Below are positions 32,352-42,614 of a stretch of DNA of 64,000 nucleotides, piece after piece. The DNA is from Telmatactis stephensoni (lineage: Eukaryota; Cnidaria; Anthozoa; Actiniaria; Isophelliidae). A program made the translations under genes and the position numbers. Under the pieces are notes generated by a model. That model saw nothing but the letters and a program-made list of their open reading frames with translations, made no database searches and was not told where the DNA came from. Location: NCBI GenBank assembly GCA_029948255.1, contig JALIZF010001707.1:248001-312000 (forward strand), read 5' to 3'. Position 1 is the first letter of the stretch, and every line of letters begins with the position of its first letter.

Positions 32352-32669
32352 TAAAATACCGACTCTGTTAAAATTAAGTCACGCTTAGCTTGAAATGTTC
32401 AACCAACACTATTTTTTTAATTATACAAACAGATCAAACGGGGAGGTCTTCGAGGATGCTAGAAGGCGCCTTTATTTTTGAAAATTTCTCCTTTTCTTAA
32501 AAGCATTTATCATTTTCTATGATTTTTAACTCATCTAGCCGTGGAACTGCCACCATACGAATTCCTTGGTTAGCAGGGTGACAACTCATCAAAGGTGACA
32601 ACTAATTTGCATGTTAAATACTCGACAAAACATATTTTCATGTTAAAAACGCTTATGTGAAATCGTTCT

Positions 32670-33190
32670 ATTGGGCTTAAAATTAATAAGTGAGTCGGTA
32701 CTTTGCGCTCATACACACGGCGCCTTTTAGCACAATCAATCACTCACTCACCCACTCACTCACTCACTCACTCACTCACTCACTCACTCACTCACTCACT
32801 CACAAACAAACAAACAAACAAACAAACAAACAAACAAACAAATAATCAATTTTTGTGAGGATTGTTGTTAATTAATCTCGCTGACGCTGTGCTGCGATAG
32901 CGGCACGAGCCGAGACCGAACAAGTACCGTGAAAGGAAAGATGAAAAGCGGTTTGAGAAGAGTTAACAGTACATTTTGTATTAAGGTAGTTCTGGACCCT
33001 TGCTACTGCGCATGTATTAGAGAGCATTGGTATTACCGGAGGAAGTCTGGGCACTAGTAAGCGAGCGAAATGTAGAAACTCTAAACTTTAGTAGAGAAAA
33101 ATAATATTTTGTCATCCAAATATCGGAAATTTTAAATCAAGAAATCTTGTACACTATGTAATGTAGGTATTTAACCTCGAACAACAGCAT
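32670..33190. repeat. Dispersed repeat with (CACT)n(CAAA)n core
   Basis: Starts TTGGGCTTAAA and GTGAGTCGGTACTTTGCGCT, contains ACTC repeats (32,743-32,803) then AAAC repeats (32,804-32,842), and continues through GGATTGTTGTTAATTAATCT and GGAAGTCTGGGCACTAGTAA. The same order occurs at 51,480-52,330. It is the host sequence of the Harbinger insertion. Non-coding; class unknown. Confidence 0.8.
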
Positions 33191-33779
33191 TCAAAACAAA
33201 AGCGCAAGAAATCTGGTTTCAAGCGTTTGTGCAGCATATCGTTCTTATAAAATTTATTTCTCCAGATCTATGTTGTGTACAAAAACAAAAATCAATACAG
33301 TCGTTTAATGGAACCTTGAATTTATTGTTTCTAGCTTTAAAACAGCAGCTTCGCTACAGAATTTTTTCCAATTCTAGCAATAAAGTGCGTCCAAACTTTT
33401 TGACCATTTTCAGTGTTTTATAAACATTATAAACATTGCTTATATTTTTTAACGGCTTGTCCTGTGGGCGATCAGTTTTACACTTTTATTACGCGGACAT
33501 TAAGTTACCTTTTTGTTGTCATTTGAGGTTCGTGGTTGTTATTCTCAGAGTACAAAGGGTGCCTTAAGATTCATGATGATTTCAGAGCACTTTTAGGGTA
33601 CACTTTTGGCTGCCAATCGTTCTCGCATTTCTATTTTGACGATTTTTGTGAAACTCACTCAGCTTGAAGTTTGATTCATTGTAGTTTGATTCCCTGTGTT
33701 TCATCCATTTGTACCAACAAAATTTTTATTTAGAGTGGGTCATTTCTAAACAGTTGGGTCAGGATTTGTTGAAATTACT
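33191..33779. other. Intergenic, no gene recognised
   Basis: AT-rich sequence with no supported exon. A frame at 33,229-33,423 lacks any recognisable feature. Confidence 0.4.
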
Positions 33780-33943
33780 CCAAAAATAGTTCTCTTCAAC
33801 AAAATCGCTTAAGGCCAATGTGTAGCTGGATAATTGGAGTAAAAGTTCCTAAAAAGCTATTGAAATTGAACGCGATCCTAAAAAGTTGTGACCAAAAGTT
33901 TGTCAAGGCCGATGCCTCCTGAATTTCTACTGAGTCACCTTAA
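33780..33943. repeat. End fragment of a TTAAGGTGACTC element
   Basis: Ends with GAGTCACCTTAA at 33,932-33,943. The preceding 120 bp (AACTTTT-like, TTTGTCAAGGCCGATGCCTC) is the inverse of the starts at 46,197 and 60,773. The opposite end is not found nearby, so it is a solo end. Confidence 0.65.
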
Positions 33944-34009
33944 AGTGTAATTTCTTTCAATCCTTGTCGGCCACGATATATATTTTGACAATACCGTAAT
34001 CGATGGTCA

Positions 34010-34195
34010 ACAACGAAGATAGTAATCGATGATACTCGATGGTGATCGATGATAATCGATATAATTAAGACATTTCACCGTGTAACTATCGACTAATCAT
34101 CGATTACCGATATTAATCGATATTAATCCACTAATTTTATTGATTAATATCGATTTTTTAGCTAATCGATCATCGGTTTTTATCAATTAATTACT
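34010..34195. repeat. ATCGAT-rich block
   Basis: Many spaced copies of ATCGAT and its near variants (AATCGATGATA, TATTAATCGATATTAAT) occur in about 180 bp, with local self-complementarity around 34,075-34,150. It may be a degenerate fold-back of the kind seen at 24.2 kb. Non-coding. Confidence 0.55.
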
Positions 34196-34381
34196 CCGGG
34201 TCTTTTAGTAGCGCTCGACTAATCTGAGTTTAAACAAATATTTAACATATGCAAGAGTAGAAAGAGTAAGCGAACCTTAACCTTGGGTAAGAGAATCACA
34301 GTTTCTTCAAAAGCTCCCAGATCTTTCAAACCATGTACGGCTTTCGAAGCACTTGTTATCTGGTTAATGGGCTTTTGGCAG
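34196..34381. repeat. Dispersed repeat, left part (continues at 39,665; pairs with 55,680-56,220)
   Basis: GCTCGACTAATCTG, GTTTAAACAAATATTTAACA and AAGAGAATCACAGTTTCTTC align with 55,695-55,800. The continuation of the 55-kb copy (GATCATTGTTATTATTTTGG) resumes only at 39,669, so about 5.3 kb was inserted here. Confidence 0.75.
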
Positions 34382-34409
34382 GTCTTGCGTGACATTTTAA
34401 ATTTTAATC

Positions 34410-35257
34410 CAACACAAACAATAAAAGCTCTCTATGAGGACATGTGGTTACTGGTAGTCAAAACATATAGCATCCACAATCATCACCATGTCTACTATTG
34501 CAGATTTTTAGAGTTATGGCCTAGTTTACATGAATATATGATCACTCTCAGTACATATGGATAACTGCATGGTCTTAGTACTTGATCAAGTCCCAACCAT
34601 CATCTAATGTATAAGTGTCCATTTCAAGACTGATGTATAGTGGTACTAGTAATAACTACACTGTAGTGTATACAGTATAAAACTTGTCTAAAATGTTAAA
34701 CATAAATGATGATCCACTGCATTAAAAGCACAGAAGAGTTGGGAACTCAAATCAGTTTGCGCGTTTATCCACAAACACGAATTGTTTATTCACAATTGTC
34801 CGATCGATACCATTGGTATTATTTTTACATCAGCAATGTCTTAGTATTAAAACAGGAAAATCTGCAACAAAAAATGAGGGGAAAAACATTTGTCAATAGT
34901 ACAGTATGTTTTGGAAGTTCATTAATCTAATTTACCGCAATCTCTAATGAGTAAATGAACTGTAACTCGATTTTGGTCGATCATTTTGGGCTTGTTGAGA
35001 GACCAAAAATAATCAATAGTCAGAAAAATATAAATAGCCTCTGATGCTCTGAAGTGAGTTTTAAAATCTTGTAATGACTGAATCCGATAAGAAATAATCG
35101 GACTAATCGAGATCAACTCATCTTTCACGTGTTTTATCGAACATTAGTACAATATCGTTGTGCAGATAAACTCAAAAACAAACTAGACGCTGGTCACCAG
35201 CGTTACTGGGCTACCTGTGGCTATTGGCATTGGCTGGTACAGATATGTGCATCTAAT
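34410..35257. other. Inserted block, no gene recognised
   Basis: Part of the block that splits the MITE. Short frames at 34,283-34,564 and 34,706-34,930 are not recognisable. No repeat pair is identified here. Confidence 0.35.
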
Positions 35258-36191
35258 TTTATATAATAGAATTTTACGAGCGCGCGATCTGATTGGTCAA
35301 TTAGCCATACTTTATCAGAGTACAGATAATAGAAGTGACGTCACAAGATCAAAATCTTGTACTAACAATGTTTGTTTTGAGTCCTTTCAGTGTATTTCAT
35401 TTGTAAAATTATCAAAAACTTTATAAACACAAGAAAATCTATCCCTCGCGACCAAGTCAAAACAAGTCTGGGAAAATTCCCGCCATTTTCTGTTAGCGGA
35501 CGCGCGCGTTTGTACACCCGAACAGCGGGAAAAGGCAATGTGATTAAAGGAAAGCAAACCTCTTTGCTTTTAAGTTGACTTTTACGTAAATATCACGAAA
35601 AAAAGACAGCAAATGTAAATGTTGGTTTCAAGGCAAAGCTGACGTCTTCTTTAAACTGGAACCAAAACTTTTGGAACCGTAAAATACAATTTTTGAGCTT
35701 TAGTTTTCGGTAGAGTATTTTGGATGTTTGTCGAGGACGAACTGACAGTGGCTTCACTCAACGTTGTAAAAGCAAGGATGTACTTAAGTTTTAGTCAAAG
35801 ACACTTTCAGTATTTCTACGACTCTTGGAAACAAAGATTTGAACTCAACATTGCTGTGGAAGACGACGACCAGAAGTTTCTTTACCCGTCAGAACCAATT
35901 ATTTTCTACCGATAAGTAAGCTTACGTCTCGAAAATTTCAAGCTATGGTTTGGACGTAAACAAATACTGAGATATGTCAGGCAAGATAGATTTTGGAGAA
36001 TCTAATCACCTGTTCAAAATATTGAGGTAACTTAATGAATTACGTAGAAGTAAACCACTGTTTATTTACAGAAGCACTATATTTTTTGCATAATTTTGTC
36101 GATTTGTCGAAAGACGTACGCTGTTTTCCTAACTTTGATTTTCAGTTTTAAGCTTACCAGTTTCTTTGCTCGTAAAATTCTATTATATAAA
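35258..36191. repeat. DNA element with TTTATATAATAG ends and CCAAT/CRE motifs
   Basis: The ends TTTATATAATAGAATTTTAC and GTAAAATTCTATTATATAAA are inverted repeats of about 25 bp. Just inside the left end are GCGCGCGATCTGATTGGTC (an inverted CCAAT box) and TGACGTCA (35,337-35,344). The interior includes GGCGGGAA-type and GACGCGCGCG words and a 63-codon frame (35,724-35,915) that is not recognisable. A relative lies at 49,672-49,805. Confidence 0.7.
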
Positions 36192-36192
36192 G

Positions 36193-36374
36193 CAAATAGA
36201 TCAAGCGTAGCTATGTTCTGTACTCTGATGAAACACTCCTGAAGCTGTAAAACACTCAAAAAGCTATAGAAATCACTTGCCTACGGCTCGTGATTTCTAT
36301 AACTTTTTTCGTGTTTTACAGCTCCAATCGGTGTTCCATCAGAGTACAGAACATAGCTACGCCTGATCTATTTG
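36193..36374. repeat. Hairpin MITE abutting the preceding element
   Basis: CAAATAGATCAAGCGTAGCT and its inverse (AGCTACGCCTGATCTATTTG) pair over about 80 bp per arm with a short loop near 36,283. It begins two bases after the end of the TATATAA element. The same arrangement with a different hairpin is seen at 49,806-49,942. Confidence 0.8.
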
Positions 36375-36834
36375 TTAAATAGGCTGTTCCCGCATACTTT
36401 CCAGCAGAAGTATTAAGTGAACTATGGAATTTTGTTCCATGTTCAACAATTGAGCTTAAAGTTTCTGAATTCCAATACTGGGTAGATTTTATCAGAGAGA
36501 AAAAAAGAGAATACATTGAGGGTGGGGGTGAGGCATAGCAATTGCATCCTTGAGGGTGAGGCATAGCAATTGCATTTCTAGCATGTGAATCAAATAGTTT
36601 TTACCATCTGAGATACAGTACATGTCCACAGTACTACAACCAATTATAAAATAACTAAGATACTACGTGTACTCTGATTGGCTGAGAGCTAAAGCATCGA
36701 AATAGGAGGCATGAAAACGTTTTCAAAACAAATAATTTTCTTCATTTGATTTAATAAAGGATTATCATATTTACAATCAATGCAAGAAATTAAAATTACA
36801 GGAAATGAGGAGAAACAGTTGTTTACAGGCTCGT
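36375..36834. other. No gene; short tandem duplication
   Basis: GAGGGTGAGGCATAGCAATTGCAT is duplicated at 36,527-36,575 (24-bp unit, second copy adjacent). Otherwise no supported feature. Confidence 0.5.
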
Positions 36835-37081
36835 AACATGGTATATGGGATCAGGGATCAATCCCCAAATTATGGCCAGGATCAGGGATCAGAGGCCAGG
36901 GCTCAGGGATCAAATGGGTGGGATCGAGGATTAGGGACATTGGGTAAGGATCAGGGATCAGCACAGTTTTTTGCACCAAGGATTAGGGTTCAAAAATTTC
37001 TAAAAATATGGACTCAGGGATCAAAATTTCCGTAAAATCCCGGGATCAGTGAGACGAAAATATACCATGTTACGAGCCTGT
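36835..37081. repeat. MITE with GGGATCAG tandem motif
   Basis: The ends ACAGGCTCGTAACATGGTAT and ATACCATGTTACGAGCCTGT are perfect, with GTTT directly outside both (36,831-36,834 and 37,082-37,085). The interior repeats CAGGGATCA or GGATCAG about eight times with variation, all in one orientation, giving a frame rich in Gly, Asp and Gln that is not a gene. Confidence 0.8.
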
Positions 37082-37755
37082 GTTTATGGTTCCGAATTGT
37101 TTTCTTTGAGCCTGAAGAGTCAAGCTCATTCATCGTAAAAGATTGTTTTTCATCCACAATGGACAACACTGAACCTCGAGACTAGCAAAAAATATATCTT
37201 GTTCAACGCCTAAAATATAAAATTCGGGCACTAACCATATAATCCAAACAAAATTCAGTCTTATCCAGATAACCAGGCATAAACGGCAAATTTTCAAGCA
37301 CAAAATGACCCTTCGTCGGCTCGACAATGTGGTTGTTCTTGATGCCGTCTTTTACACCACGTCCAAGAAAAATAGTCTTTGGTTTTCTAGTCAGTTGGCG
37401 AGAATTTTCAATGCAGAACATTCTTTTCGATACCTCAGAACCTTTCACCAAAACGAAGAGCTATTTTGTCTTTATGATTAGAAGGTACTATTTTTCTCTT
37501 ACTTTAGCGAAAGTTTTCTAGGAGTTTTCTCACAAATTTTTTAGCTCGAAAATCACCAAATAGTTGATTTCTACCGCGTGTTTTGATTGGCGAATTATGA
37601 AATACCATTGTTAAGTTAATGTATTGAGAACATGTATTTTGATCATTAAATGGATGTTAAATAATCATTCGTTTTGTAGCATTTTTAGAGGGATAAAGTC
37701 ATTTTATAAAAGCAGTTTTTATTTTTTTATCGACTTCGTCTCGGGTTTGCATAAC

Positions 37756-37800
<45 letters not shown>

Positions 37801-37826
37801 CAAACACGGAAAAAGTTTTCTATTGC
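37082..37826. other. No firm gene; possible exon on the minus strand
   Basis: A minus-strand frame around 37,238-37,451 reads GRGVKDGIKNNHIVEPTKG and LPFMPGYLDKTEFCLDYM, followed by a GTTAGT donor-like site. The amino-acid mix is protein-like, but I recognise no family and see no clear acceptor. It may be an exon of a host gene or of an element. Confidence 0.25.
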
Positions 37827-38300
37827 TTAATTGTTAATTATGAATAAGGTATAATTTTGTGTGATTAAAGACTGTATTGTATTCTGACACCACTGATGTA
37901 CAGTAATCAAAATTAAAGTTTCTAGTGTACAATAGTCATGAATAGTACCACTGTAGCTTGGACTGTAGCCAAGTTTATAGGTAGTATTGAATATGGAAAA
38001 TATTTCAGGTACTTCTGTTAACATTAAAAGTGTTTGTCGGGACAGTCTAGATGAACTACTATACAGTTCATTACCAATGTTCATTATTTGAACTAAGTCC
38101 ATTGATGATGAAATACTATTTCTGTACATGTGGGCAAATATTAGTGATGTAAGGGACATAGCTACACACTGGGTACCTGCATTCAACCCAAACAATAGCA
38201 CATTGTCTTGACTATAAGGTGCTTGGATAGTCTTAATGGGATCAATAGGACCAGGATTTGTTTCTATATCACTTGACAGAATAAAATTGGAATGATTCAC
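37827..38300 (-). CDS. 2A-motif plus cysteine-protease-like ORF (transposon-derived fragment)
   Basis: A 157-codon frame. Near the N-terminus it has ILSSDIETNPGP, which fits the 2A ribosome-skipping consensus D-[VI]-E-x-N-P-G-P. About 30 residues later comes NAGTQCVAMSLTSLIF, a Cys-box typical of papain-fold (OTU or tegument-like) proteases found in large cnidarian and other invertebrate transposons. Then come VQIMNIGNELYSSSSRLSRQ and a Leu-rich segment. The expected downstream His/Asp part and any helicase or other domain are absent, so it is a fragment. Upstream on the same strand an in-frame TGA precedes the motif, and the apparent first codon is GTG. Family placement is from memory of similar sequences and is inferred. 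Confidence 0.6.
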   Translation of the reverse strand: MNHSNFILSSDIETNPGPIDPIKTIQAPYSQDNVLLFGLNAGTQCVAMSLTSLIFAHMYRNSISSSMDLVQIMNIGNELYSSSSRLSRQTLLMLTEVPEIFSIFNTTYKLGYSPSYSGTIHDYCTLETLILITVHQWCQNTIQSLITQNYTLFIINN

Positions 38301-39217
38301 TCTGTGATTTCAAATTTTTGTAGACAAATGACTTGTAGTTTTCCTTATATGCATGAGAATCATGTACTATACCCTTTATTAAGCATACTGGATTGAGATT
38401 ATTCCTTGCTAATTTCACCTTAAATTTCACTGACTTTTCATACCTCTTATTTCAAATTTATCCATTATATGTAAATTTTCTTGAGTTTACTCTTACGATG
38501 TGCAGTCATAATCCTGGAATGTTTATTTGATTATTACTGATATAATTGATGCATCCACGAGGACGTGGGACTTTATTTCCATGTATATTTCTTAAATTTA
38601 TTATTGACAATAAAAGTACTACATCTAAAGGAACTGTGTGTGGTTCCCGATAGATTCTAGGATGCTTTGGTTACGTTTTGAGAAGACCGTTTCCTTCTGA
38701 TTCCATCGGCCCCGGGTCTTATTTCAAGTACGATCGATGAAGCTTTAAAATATCTTCTATGAATCAGCAAAATGTTCAATAAGAAATCTCCTCTAGATTT
38801 GTAAACGGTAATTCTATCTAAAATTTGGAAGGAACAACAATAATACCGAAGAAAAAATGCTAAAAACTTACTTTGAAATGTCATCGCCAATGGCGGACAA
38901 TATCTGAATGAAGCACATGGACATTTGAGTCTACAATAATATAGCTTGGGTTTCCTGTTTCATTCGGAATTTCTTCGTAGACACCATTTTTATCAAATAA
39001 AACTTGCTCTATTTTTTCCTCGAAGAGTGATTGTCAATGAAATACTAAAATCTAATCACTACAAACGCCAGCTCGTTACGTTTCTTAATAAATCGTACTT
39101 CCATAGCGAAAATCGAAGAAAAGTACTCGGCAAAATTCGGAAGGTTTTCGTTCTCATCCGACTGTCACCCGGATTAAGTGATAACTTCGGAAATTAAAGT
39201 CACGGACTATCGGACTT
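38301..39217. other. No gene recognised; possible retroelement tail
   Basis: CCACGAGGACGTGGGACTTT followed by T-rich sequence and ACAATAAAAGTAC at 38,550-38,620 resembles a LINE 3' tail with a hairpin and AATAAA. Frames at 38,657-38,890 (minus) and 38,946-39,197 (plus) have no recognisable domain. Confidence 0.35.
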
Positions 39218-39404
39218 ACGCACTCGATGACATAGTGTTACTGGCTTTTATAAAAAGCCAGTTTTTATAAAAAGCCAGTAACCACAAAAATATAATATTT
39301 GAAAAGAACACACCAAAAGCACTCGATGACATAGTGTTACTGGCTTTTATAAAAAGCCAGTAACCACAAAAATATAATATTTGAAAAGAACACACCAAAA
39401 TTAG
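39211..39404. repeat. Tandem duplication containing a perfect hairpin
   Basis: GCACTCGATGACATAGTGTT through ACACACCAAAA is present twice in tandem (from about 39,219 and 39,319). Each unit carries CTGGCTTTTATAAAAAGCCAG, a hairpin with 9-10-bp arms. The first unit has an extra TTTTTATAAAAAGCCAG step. The second unit continues into the intact MITE arm. Confidence 0.8.
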
Positions 39405-39664
39405 TAAAAGTTGAGATTTTGAAGTAGTTTCGATAAATAGCGCCAAAGTTATCGGTGGCCGAAGTTGGTTCTTTTTCTATAGAAACGTTCGGTGGTGGCC
39501 AACAGCTTGCCCACCAATGAACGTTTCTATACAAATAAAACAAACTTCGGCCGACCATAACTTTGGCGCTATTCATCGGAACTACTTCAACTTTTACTAA
39601 TTTTGGTGTGTTCGTTTCAAATATTATATTTTTGCCGGATTAAAATTTAAAATGTCACGCAAGA
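39284..39664. repeat. Fold-back MITE (main body of the split element)
   Basis: The left arm AAATATAATATTTGAAAAGA ... TAGAAACGTTCGGTGG is inverted in CCACCAATGAACGTTTCTAT ... AAATATTATATTT. The centre is near 39,505. Relatives: 20,700-20,880 (one arm). Confidence 0.8.
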
Positions 39665-39965
39665 TCAAGATCATTGTTATTATTTTGGGCTAGCTGTGCT
39701 GTATACCATATATGGGGTTGTAAGTTGCTCAATTGCCTAGCTCCCTGACAACGAGAGAAAGTCCTGACTGACTGACTTGATGACTCGATTGACACAATGA
39801 CTGACTGTAATTGATTAATTGTAGTTAAGGGATTACTCTAATCGGTGCTTCACATCTACTAATAATTGATGACTGCCGGGACCCCCCGTACTCCTGCACA
39901 AACCACCACCTGCTTTTATAACAAGTACCATCACATGCTGGTAATTAATTAATTAATCCTTAAAA
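39665..39965. repeat. Dispersed repeat, right part (pairs with 55,900-56,220)
   Basis: GGGCTAGCTGTGCTGTATAC, GTTGCTCAATTGCCTAGCTC, GGGATTACTCTAATCGGTGC and ATAACAAGTACCATCACATG occur in the same order at 55,920-56,200. Both copies contain a short GACT/GACTGACTGA microsatellite of different length. Confidence 0.85.
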
Positions 39966-39994
39966 ATGTCACGGTCAATCCCTTGCGAAATGGA

Positions 39995-40235
39995 TTCCTA
40001 GCTTTCTAGGGCTTTTTAGGAATTCCTAAGAATTCCTAGGAATTTGGAAGCACTCACTGAATCTTTGTAGGAATTGCTAGGAAGACAATTTTCAAATGTG
40101 TCAAAGACTGGAATTGATTTAAAATTCCTAGGAATTTCCTAGGAATTCTTAGGAACAAGTGTGCTGGCATTATAAAATTAAGGTGTGAACCAACTTTGTA
40201 TTCCTAGGATTTCATAGGAATTCCTTGGAAGGTTA
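39995..40235. repeat. Cluster of CCTAGGAATT palindromes
   Basis: Variants of AATTCCTAGGAATT and TTCCTAAGAATTCC occur at least six times in 240 bp, in overlapping direct and inverted forms (for example GGAATTCCTAAGAATTCCTA at 40,019). No coding content. Confidence 0.75.
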
Positions 40236-40818
40236 TTAAATATTTCAAAGAGTTAAGTATTAACCATTACACAACTAAGGACTTCTTTAGAAATCAGCAA
40301 ATCAAAACTTTAAGACCAAAGACTGGCACTGACCCACTCCCAAAATTCAAGTTACATGTTATAGTTTCAAAGTTAAAAAAATTCATCTAAGACAGGGAGA
40401 ATTTATATACATATACAAAATTACTGCAATGATTAATTCATGGAGTAATCTTAATTATCTCACCTCATGATCAATTGTTCAAATCTGATCTAAAATACTG
40501 GAACAACTAAATTCACTTCAGTTTGTAAATATGCGCTTGATCACGCGTCACGAAAAACCACAGAAGGGACTGAGTCCGACAAAAACTGGTGACTAGTCAA
40601 GCTGACCAATTAGAAAACTGTATTTTGTCATGTGACACATTTGAATGGCTTGGCGGCCATTTTGTATGTTTCGGTTAAATTTGGATACACAAGACAAGTT
40701 TTTGATTCTTAATGGCTTCTTTTCCTGATAATAATAGCTTTCTATTGTTGTTAAATGCGGCAGAAGAGGTTTACAGATGCTTTTATTAATTCAGAAGATT
40801 ACTGTTTGATAGGAGAAT
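40236..40818. other. Intergenic, no gene recognised
   Basis: AT-rich, with no supported exon or repeat pair. Confidence 0.4.
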
Positions 40819-41803
40819 TTTAAGGTATCAGGGTACCCCTAGCGACCGCTGTGCGTTCAACTCTATATTGCGCCAAAACTTTCAGTCTAAACTCCATTAA
40901 AGTATACATTTTTAGAAAGCTGAATAAATGTAGGAACTATTTCTATTATTTTTATCGTAAAATAATTTTTTCCTTTTAGTTAGAGCGAATTATTCAAATT
41001 TTCACCGAGGTGTTTTCGCGGAGTTCCCGGTCAATCAATATTGATCCGAAAACAATGTTTACTATCTTTCTGAGATCATGAGATATCACTTGTCAAAAGT
41101 GTGTCTCAGATTTTTGATTAGTTGCCCCGTTGTTCTGGTATACGTTCCTAAAGTTACAACACCGCCAAAATAGCTGTATCCGATACAAAACAGACGATAA
41201 CTTTGGAATAGAGCAAAAAATCGAAAATCGGAGACACGCTTTTAAAGAACAACTATCGAAGACGACCTCTGCCAAATTTCAGATGAATCCATCAAAATCC
41301 CTTTCACCGGGAACTCAAAATACACGGCTAATTGAACGTAAATTCACTCCCGAGAAAAACGCAAAAATGTGTTTTGGAGCCAAGAAGCGGGTTTGTTGAT
41401 ACAAGGCGATTATAACACCTCATAATCTTGCCCGATGACAGCTGAAGTAAAGGGCAACCAAAATCTTGTTACGTTTCCGACACACATGGCGGGAAGTCAA
41501 GGCAGTTTGATTCATTGAACTTTGGCTCTTGTTGAATAATCTTTTTACAAAGGTTTCGATAGTTAGACAAATATATTCTTCACCGACAAGCTCTCTTGAT
41601 GACAGGTCAATTGACAAGGGATGTCAACAGATAATTGACAGGGATTAAGCCGGGAAAATGTTTTTCGCTTATAACTCGCTATTAAAAATCGCTAGTGAAA
41701 TAATTTTTTCACTAAATCATAGCTTAATGTGTATTCTATCAGAAAATGTAAAAAAGTAAAAATCGACCCTTTTGAGAAACTTTGGGGTACCCTGATACCT
41801 TAA
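40819..41803. repeat. TTAA-bounded element (GGTATCAGGGTACCC ends)
   Basis: TTAAGGTATCAGGGTACCC at the left and GGGTACCCTGATACCTTAA at the right are perfect 19-bp inverted repeats including TTAA. The 985-bp interior is not self-complementary and carries an 89-codon plus-strand frame (41,130-41,399) rich in Lys and Asn with no recognised domain. No transposase. Confidence 0.85.
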
Positions 41804-42610
41804 GAAAATAACATGTGCTGTTTAGCGACCAGAGAGTCCTGTCTTCAAAAGATTCAAAGCTGATCACTCCAGTATGAGAAGGTAGGCTTAAAAGTGTTTT
41901 AGTATTAATCTTAGCATTTCATTGTGGCTTCCTCAATATTAATCTTAAGATTTATTGTGGATAAATTTGCAAGAGCCAACTCTGCCCACAGATTTCAGAG
42001 AATAACCACAGGTAACCCAAGCTCTGTGTCAGTGAACTATAAGAGAATGTATGGGGTTTTTCAATACAACATTTTTAAAAGAAATATTTGAATAAAATAA
42101 AATTTAACTTTCTTACATGTCGTCTTTGTGTGTCCTTTGGGGATGTCTATATCGAGTTTTGGTAATTTTCGCCCCCCCCCCCCCCCCCCCCTTGCAATAG
42201 GGATTGGGAAGGTTGGACACTCAAGGGCCTAACTCGACTCCAATCCCGGCCACTTCGGACGCTTTTTTTTCACGAAAAACAATTCCGATCAAGAAATCAC
42301 TTGGCAGAGCCATGAAGGAGTTATTTAGCAATCAATCCATACCAATTTCTTCGAGCCACGTCGCGGTATCTAGTTGTGAGCCTTCCCGACGTTCACCGAA
42401 ACGACGACCAAAACCGCCATTTTATCCCTGAAATCAAAGGCTGGAACAGAAAAGCCGTTCGACAGGCGAAAGGGCCTGGGAACGATTACAAATTTAAAAC
42501 CCTAAAAATGAAATGTTTGGCAATAATTAGAACTATGGTTAGTAAAAAGAGTACAAACACAATATATAGTTCTAATTCTAGTTCGCACTACACAGCCAAA
42601 CCTCGCTAAA
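41804..42610. other. No gene recognised; poly-C tract
   Basis: A run of about 21 C lies at 42,171-42,191. Frames at 42,204-42,431 and 42,376-42,609 overlap and show basic, Ser/Pro-rich translations without a domain. They may be 5' parts of the adjacent LINE but cannot be supported as such. Confidence 0.35.
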
Positions 42611-42614
42611 ATTA

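Larger units (their letters stand above)
27914..32669 (+). mobile_element. PIF/Harbinger DNA transposon (4.76 kb, with nested elements)
   Basis: The long terminal inverted repeats begin AGAACGGTTTCACATAAGCG on the left. The right end is the inverted counterpart (GCTTATGTGAAATCGTTCT) and pairing extends for about 75 bp. ATT flanks both ends (27,911-27,913 and 32,670-32,672). The undisturbed repeat at 51,480-52,330 has a single ATT at the same point, giving an empty site. Inside are a divergent minus-strand ORF and a plus-strand DDE transposase with stops, the two-gene layout of this superfamily. Later insertions at 30,343-32,015 and 32,030-32,351 roughly double its length. Confidence 0.88.
34382..39664. 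repeat. MITE split by a 4.9-kb block
   Basis: TCTTGCGTGACATTTTAAAT plus TTTAATCC at 34,382-34,409 is the exact inverse of the right tip at 39,637-39,664. The rest of the left arm resumes at about 39,284 (AAAAATATAATATTTGAAAA), collinear with the right arm (39,480-39,664). Thus a fold-back MITE of about 400 bp was opened just inside its left tip. The intervening 34,411-39,283 holds other elements listed separately. Confidence 0.7.

Noticed and set aside
32743..32842. Possible CRISPR-like or satellite array
   Set aside because: Plain 4-bp microsatellite units (CACT, CAAA) with no spacers.
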